Assembly (NCBI RefSeq): GCF_902459465.1
Contig: NC_047070.1
Location: 14,021,656-14,085,655 of the forward strand
Length of the DNA: 64,000 nt
DNA from: Asterias rubens
Taxonomy: Eukaryota; Echinodermata; Asteroidea; Forcipulatida; Asteriidae
Direction of reading: 5' to 3'
The notes beneath the pieces were generated by a model, which was given only the letters and a program-made list of their open reading frames with translations, was not told the DNA's origin and did not search any database. A program made the translations under genes and the position numbers. The first letter of the stretch is position 1. Every line of letters begins with the position of its first letter. Below are positions 58,399 to 64,000 of the stretch, piece after piece.

Positions 58399-61300
58399 TT
58401 ACAAGTTGCCGGAGACTTCTGACTCCATAGTATCAGGAAAACTTGCTGCCAAAGGGAAGGGGTGGACCCTGCTTGAATGGTGAGGTTGAGTAACCGACGC
58501 CGCTCTCGGGCCTGCAGCATCACCCGTAGCTGCACTAGCTCCCGTTGCGCCTCGCCAACCTGTAGATATCTCTAAATCATCTACGAAACGTACAGCGTAG
58601 AGCTTGGGCAAGTAGACGCAGACCAACGTCAGGTAAGCGTTAAGAATCAGCGCCATACACAGCGTCGCCACCTTCTGTATGACTGCAACTGCCGTAGTGT
58701 AGACGGGTACAGCGGCCAAGCACAATACCAGCGTGGAGTAGACGCTGACGGCAATGAACTTGGACTCATTGTAGTTACTGGGTACCTTGCGGGTCTTGAA
58801 GGCATATAAGCAACAAGCCAAGATCAGGAGCAGGTTGTACACGCACGAGGCAATGAAACCGTTCCCGAAGTTGCAGAATATCTCCAAGTAGTTATCGAAC
58901 TTAGAGGGTTGGTACAGTTTTGGTAAAGTTGGTGCCACGATGACAGACACGATGCTGATTAACAGCTGTAAATACGGACATAAGAATGATTAAGTCACGA
59001 TGAATAAAATAACTATAAAACGAGAGGTTCACAATGAATTTACTCTTATGTATACATAAAAACAACCCAGACGTTTGGCCATGCATAATATGCATTCGAG
59101 GGGAACAGGCAAACGGTTTATTTTGTTTTTTTTCGTCAGATTGTTTTTAAAGAAGTTCCCCCTAACAATTAATGGTTCATCCCGTTGTGCCCGCAGAAAA
59201 TTTAACCGTAGCGTCCTCGCTGATTGTTGTACATCAATGCCGACTGTCATTCAAAATTGAATCATTTCTGAATTCAACCAATCAAGCTTTTATTTCCTAA
59301 GTAGTGCCGTCGTTTCATCTCTTTGTTGTCCCCTAGTTGCCGCTGAGCGTTTTATCTCCCATTGCCCAAATCATTTCTGAATTCAATTTCCTAAGCAGTA
59401 GGCCTATACCCTAGTGTGTTCAAAGGCAAGGATGAATGACGCCAAGGCCATTGTATTGGTGGACCCTCTGTATTGTATAGGTCACTTGGCACTATTGGTA
59501 ATTGTCAAAGAGTAGTCTTCACAGTTTGTGTATCTCAACATCTGCATAAAATAATAAACCTGTGAAAATTTGAGCTCAATCGGTCATCGAACTTGCCAGA
59601 ATGAAAGAAAAAAACACCCCTGTCACACGAAGTTGTGTGCGTTTAGATGGTTGATTTCGAGACCTCAAAATCTAAATCTGAGGTCTCGAAATCAAATTCG
59701 TGGAAAATTACTTCTTTCTCGAAATCTACATCACTTCAGAGGGAGCCGTTTCTCACAATGTTTTATACTCCCAACCTCTCCCCACTACTCGCTACCAAAT
59801 GAGGTTTTATGCCGATAATTATTTTGAGTCATTACCAATAGTGTCCACTGCCTTTAATTGTGACTGTGGCTTGTTCATGTCAATCCATTATAGCAAAAAA
59901 TAATTATTGTCACGCGTTCATGTACACAAAATTTTCAAGGCTGAAATCATACTACAAATGCATTCATATGATCTCAAATTAAATCATCAAACCTCACATT
60001 CGATGGTGGTTTTGAATGTCTGTTAAATAATTGTGTGTACATTAAAGTAAATATATACGTTTAGTAGTCACTATAAAAAAAAACCAGGTTAGAAGTACTC
60101 AGCTTACAAAAGTACAAACATTTTTGAGAATCATTTCACTTCAAAGAAAATGTGGTTATATAAAAAACATTTAGTTTAAATCCCCCCTAAATTTGAATCT
60201 GAGAAACGTTTCTGTCAGAATTGTTTCTCAACATGTGTACTCCTATTAGGGGTTATTCTTCCTGCATGGACATTATTCGCTCACGATTTTCGGCAATATC
60301 TCACTATCACGAACACCTTTTGAAGTAAAATTTCACTAAACTATAGTTTCATTGTATTAGTTTATTATATGATTAAATCAACCAAACGGTTCCAAACCCC
60401 TGAGGATATACGTGCCTTAAAAGCAGTGGACACTATTGGTAATTACTCAAAATAATTATCAGCATATACCTTTCATGGTGACGAGTAATGGGTAGAGCTT
60501 GATGGTATAAAACATTGTGAGAAACGGCTCCCTCCGAAGTGCCATAGTTTTCGAGAAAGAAATAATTTTCCACGAATTTGATTTCGAGACCTCAAGTTTA
60601 GAACTTGAGGTCTCGAAATCAACCATCTAAACGCACACGACTTCGTGTTGCAAGGGTTGTTTTTCTTTCATTATTATCTCGCAACTTCAATAGTGTCCAC
60701 TGCCTTTAAAGCTCATGTGCGTTCTGATGAATGTTTGTTGCAATATATTGGTTATGGTTTTGTCGTATTATAGATCGTAACGAGTGACATACATCCATGA
60801 TGACAATGCTGATAATATGAAAATCAAGTAATCTATCAATCAATCAATCCATCAAAATAATAAATTAAACTACTGTTCATTCTTCTCAAGTACTTGTTCA
60901 ATAGAATGAACAATGCCGTGAGATCATTCAACTGTGTAAAAGATATTCTTTGATAGGAGTAGACACAATTACAAGGATTCCCATTTTTGAGTGGGCAAAA
61001 TGTAATGTACTTACTTGAACAAGAGTCAAGAGGGGGCAACATGTCATGTACTTAAATGAACCAGAGTCAAGAGTGGGCAACATGTAATGTACTTACTTGA
61101 ACAAGAGTCAAGAGTGGGCAACATGCATGTACTTACTTGAACCAGAGTCAAGAGGGGGCAACATGTAATGTACTTACTTGAACAAGAGTCAAGAGTGGGC
61201 AACATGTAATGTACTTACTTGAACCAGGATCAAGAGGGGCAATATGTAATGTACTTACTTGAACCAGGGTCAAGAGGGGGCAATATTACTTACTTGAGAG

Positions 61301-63594
61301 TCAAGAGGGGGCAATATGTAATGTACTTAATTGAACCAGAGTCAAGAGGGGCAATATGTAATGTACTTAATTGAACCAGAGTCAAGAGGGGGCAACATCT
61401 AATGTACTTACTTGAACCAGAGTGAAAAGGGGGCAACATGTAATGTGCTATACTTGAACCAGAGTCAAGAGGGGCAATTTGTAATGTACTTAATTGAACA
61501 AGAGGCAAGAGGGGGCAACATGTCATGTACTTACTTGAACCAGAGTCAAGAGTGGGCAACATGTAATGTACTTACTTGAACAAGAGTCAAGATAGACACG
61601 ATACTGAGCTGTGCACGTTGCCCGACATACTTTGGTCTTCTGGTAGATTTCTTGGCTGATGTGAAGATCCTGTAGATACGGTTTACTTTGAGGAAGGTCG
61701 GAGCGTACGTCAGAGTTAAAGACAGAGCGATAGATGCATCAGATATGAAACATGATACACTGCTAGGATAGCTCAGAATCGAGAACACAGACAGGAATGC
61801 TACAAAGAGACCCATTATGTTGACGCAGCTTAGCTCCCGACTTGTTGCCTTGATCAGAGGATGTTGACGATAGTAGAGTATGCCTGAAGCAGCAATGAAT
61901 GAGAGAATGATCCCGAAAGAAGACAAAACGAGCACAATAATAGTTATACCATTCTGCAAGTCAATATGGGATGGAATCATCATTGTACACGTTGTAAAGT
62001 TCAAAGTTGGCCAGTGAAACTGATCACACTCCACGCACTCTGTGCTGTTAGTCACGATGGCATTTTGGGGACATCTTTGACAGCCGTAGCAACATTTCTC
62101 TTCGAGAGGGACTGTTTTATACCCCGGACGGCATTCATCCCGACAGATGGACCTTGGTAGTTTCTCAGCTCCGTAAGACCATCTCAATCCGTCTACCTGG
62201 ATATCTAAACGGTCTCCCACCGTACCTCGTGAATCCCAAACACCAAGCTCAACACCGTTATATGAACTGTCCATGTCTTGTTGCATACTCAGTACTTTGT
62301 ATTTCCCAACAGGATCTCCATTGTCATCAAACTCAAACAAACCATCTACCCCTTCAAATTTGATATCTCTAAGATGCGAGATGACATTTTCCCCAGTGAC
62401 GGTACCGTTCAAGAGACAGTCAACATCTCCCTCACAATCTTCCTGCAGAATTTCATCAAGGGCAGTGGCAAAGGCATAAACAGCATCCGCAACGTGGTGA
62501 CCCCCCCTAGTCACTTTCGAACATGTGTTGTCTTGTCTGCATTGTGTTAGAACCGCATTAACCCATGGATTTAGAGGATCAGTGTCACCGAAGTTGGCCA
62601 GCCGATAGTAGTCTTGAAACCCAGGCACATCCTTGTAGTAATTCTTGATCAAGAAACTCCCCTCAGTAAGATGTGCTACTCCCCATTCAACCAGAGATGC
62701 AGATGATGCAAAGCTGTCACTGGATATTATAGTGATTCCAGGGTGACTGGGTGCAGTGCGAATCAAAGCTGGTAGAATTCCCCTTGCCCCGCCAATGGAA
62801 GAGCAGAAGAAGACAATCACAGATGCTCGGTTGAATCTCAGAATCTTATTTACGATTTCTTGAACTTCGTTTTCGGTTGCTGATTCGCGAATTGTCTCTG
62901 CATACGCCAGACAGATCTCATTCTCTTCAGCTAAATTCTGGATCTCTTGGGCTCCATGAATGCCATAGCTGTCAAGTGAGTATATGAGTCCAACGTAAAC
63001 CCAGTTGAATCGTATGAGGATATCAACAATCGCTCTGGCCTGTAGATTTGCAGGCGGACTGGTTCGCAGAAAGTATGGGAATCTATCATGGTCGCTTAGT
63101 TCGATGGTGGATCCACTGTATCCAATGGTTGGGATTTTATATACAGTCGTAACGAGTGCCGTAGCCACGCTTGTTGCGCTACCTCCGGTGCCAATTATTC
63201 CGAGGAGTTGACCGTGTCGCGGAGTTTCGGGTATACCGTCATCTGTCCCAATTATACCGGCCAGGGAAAGAGCTACGGACGCCACAATCGACTCGAGCCC
63301 ACAATAATCGCGAATATCAAAACCTAAAGTGACATTTGGCAGTATATCGGTGCGATTATTGATTTGTTCAATAGCAAATATCATGAGTTCTGATCGATGT
63401 ACGGCGGTTTTTAACAATCCATAGTCGCATAAATCACTGAGAGAGAAATGCATCGAAAACAAACCCCCGATGATAAAGTCATCGGATTTAGAATAACTGA
63501 CTTCAGCCTCCGGTGGAAGCGAGCCGAGATTCGGAACGATATTCACCGATGAAATAAAAAGGAAAAAGACGCTTGGACTCAACCAGGAGATCAT
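58399..63594 (-). CDS. Class C GPCR, metabotropic-glutamate-receptor-like (2 exons, complete)
   Basis: Exon 1 is 63594-61576 (673 aa) and exon 2 is 58965-58399 (188 aa); both borders are phase 0, giving 861 aa. Order: hydrophobic signal peptide (about 1-24); Venus-flytrap ligand domain (about 45-480); nine-cysteine linker (about 484-536, including the CC pair at 501-502); seven membrane segments from about 548 to 795; a 60-70 residue tail. Diagnostic motifs are YSGSTIELSD (159-168), LQARAIVDIL, SREL (585-588), KVNRIYRIF (636-644), and in exon 2 YAFKTRKVPSNYNESKFIA. By alignment with mGluR1 from memory, R67, S139, S160, S162, D191, Y210 and D293 sit at amino-acid-binding positions, while the lysine equivalent to K409 is not found. 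Five N-glycosylation sequons lie outside the membrane. The splice falls inside TM4, and its donor belongs to a minisatellite. Confidence 0.93.
59488..59857. mobile_element. Family-1 MITE, orientation B, in receptor intron
   Basis: GGCACTATTGGTAATTGTCA to GTGTCCACTGCCTTTAA. The central hairpin GAGACCTCAAAATCTAAATC faces its inverse. Confidence 0.8.
60417..60709. mobile_element. Family-1 MITE, orientation A, shortened
   Basis: TTAA-bounded. AAAAGCAGTGGACACTATTG to CAATAGTGTCCACTGCC; about 90 bp is missing before the right end. Confidence 0.8.
60985..61590. repeat. Minisatellite (about 41 bp x 14) carrying the receptor's splice donor
   Basis: About 14 tandem copies of a 39-41 bp unit. Read on the minus strand, each contains TTGACTC, TTCAAGTAAGTACATTA and GTTGCCC. 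The rightmost copy overlaps the last 15-20 nt of receptor exon 1 and its real donor (GTAAGT at 61575-61570). Around nine other copies keep an intact GTAAGT; others are mutated to TTAAGT or shortened. Small G-run and length differences mark individual copies. Confidence 0.9.
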
Positions 63595-64000
63595 CTTGAG
63601 AGTTGGTTGTCGTTTCTACTCGTATGCTCGTATAATGATCAGACCTACCGAGCAGTGTGAAGTGATAAAACTTCACATTGAGTCTTCTCTGCGCGGCTGA
63701 TTGTTGAAGTCCGTTCCTTGCAGACAACCTTCGAGTCCGTTGTCGATATTACGAAATGGGGAAAGGTGTATGTTGACTGCGCACCATATTGATTGTATAG
63801 ATAATACTTAAATATTATGCATATATTATGAAGGATGCCAAAATGTCACTGCTTTATCATCGACGGTGCATACTGCCGTAGCAATCATACCATTACAATA
63901 TTATGAATCACCCATCTTATGTAGTTTTTAAACAAGCACTGTGTACTACTTTGTTTGAAACACAATGTTTATTTTTCATTGTAGTCCAACATTTGAATAA
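63595..64000. other. Upstream flank of the receptor gene
   Basis: About 400 bp upstream of the receptor ATG. Somewhat CpG-richer near 63620-63760, then AT-rich. No other gene, repeat family or clear core-promoter element was identified. Confidence 0.4.

Noticed and set aside
61290..61562. 90-aa repetitive open frame with LDSGSS repeats on the minus strand
   Set aside because: It is a translation of the minisatellite in the receptor intron; the frame exists because the unit happens to lack stops in one phase.
60985..61590. CRISPR-like array (also 11175-11930)
   Set aside because: The units are directly adjacent with no unique spacers and lie in introns of a eukaryotic gene.

Overview
The window reads as genomic DNA from an invertebrate metazoan. 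Coding exons are short (43-216 nt) and separated by long AT-rich introns with GT/AG borders. CpG is sparse except near gene starts, and SINE- and MITE-like elements are dense. Protein homologies and the repeat style suggest a non-vertebrate deuterostome, perhaps an echinoderm; that placement is inference, not proof.

Four protein-coding genes can be assembled exon by exon with consistent reading phase. (1) Minus strand, from 32329 down past the left edge: the first eight coding exons (200 aa) of an NDRG-family alpha/beta-hydrolase-fold protein, with a 16.7-kb first intron. (2) Minus strand, 51080 to 36499: a complete 15-exon GPAT3/GPAT4-type glycerol-3-phosphate acyltransferase of 464 aa. (3) Plus strand, 51670 to 54219: a complete 4-exon ATP synthase membrane subunit e (ATP5ME type). 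It is divergent from gene 2 across a 589-bp shared promoter region. (4) Minus strand, 63594 to 58399: a 2-exon class C (metabotropic-glutamate-receptor-like) GPCR of 861 aa.

Most remaining sequence is repeats. The commonest is a family of about 300-390 bp inverted-repeat elements bounded by TTAA, with about 18 copies in both orientations. There is also a 385-bp foldback family (three copies), several other terminal-inverted-repeat families, tRNA-derived SINEs, two large minisatellites and several very symmetrical palindromes. The largest palindrome, about 1.1 kb, lies at 55.9-57.0 kb and is followed by a third copy of one arm.

The genes do not form a functional cluster: one stress/differentiation-type NDRG protein, one ER glycerolipid enzyme, one small mitochondrial subunit and one surface receptor. 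The observation most worth following is in gene 4. The intron directly after the splice donor is a roughly 41-bp minisatellite whose unit copies the end of the exon plus the GTAAGT donor, giving an array of about ten decoy donors. No clearly new multi-gene system was found.
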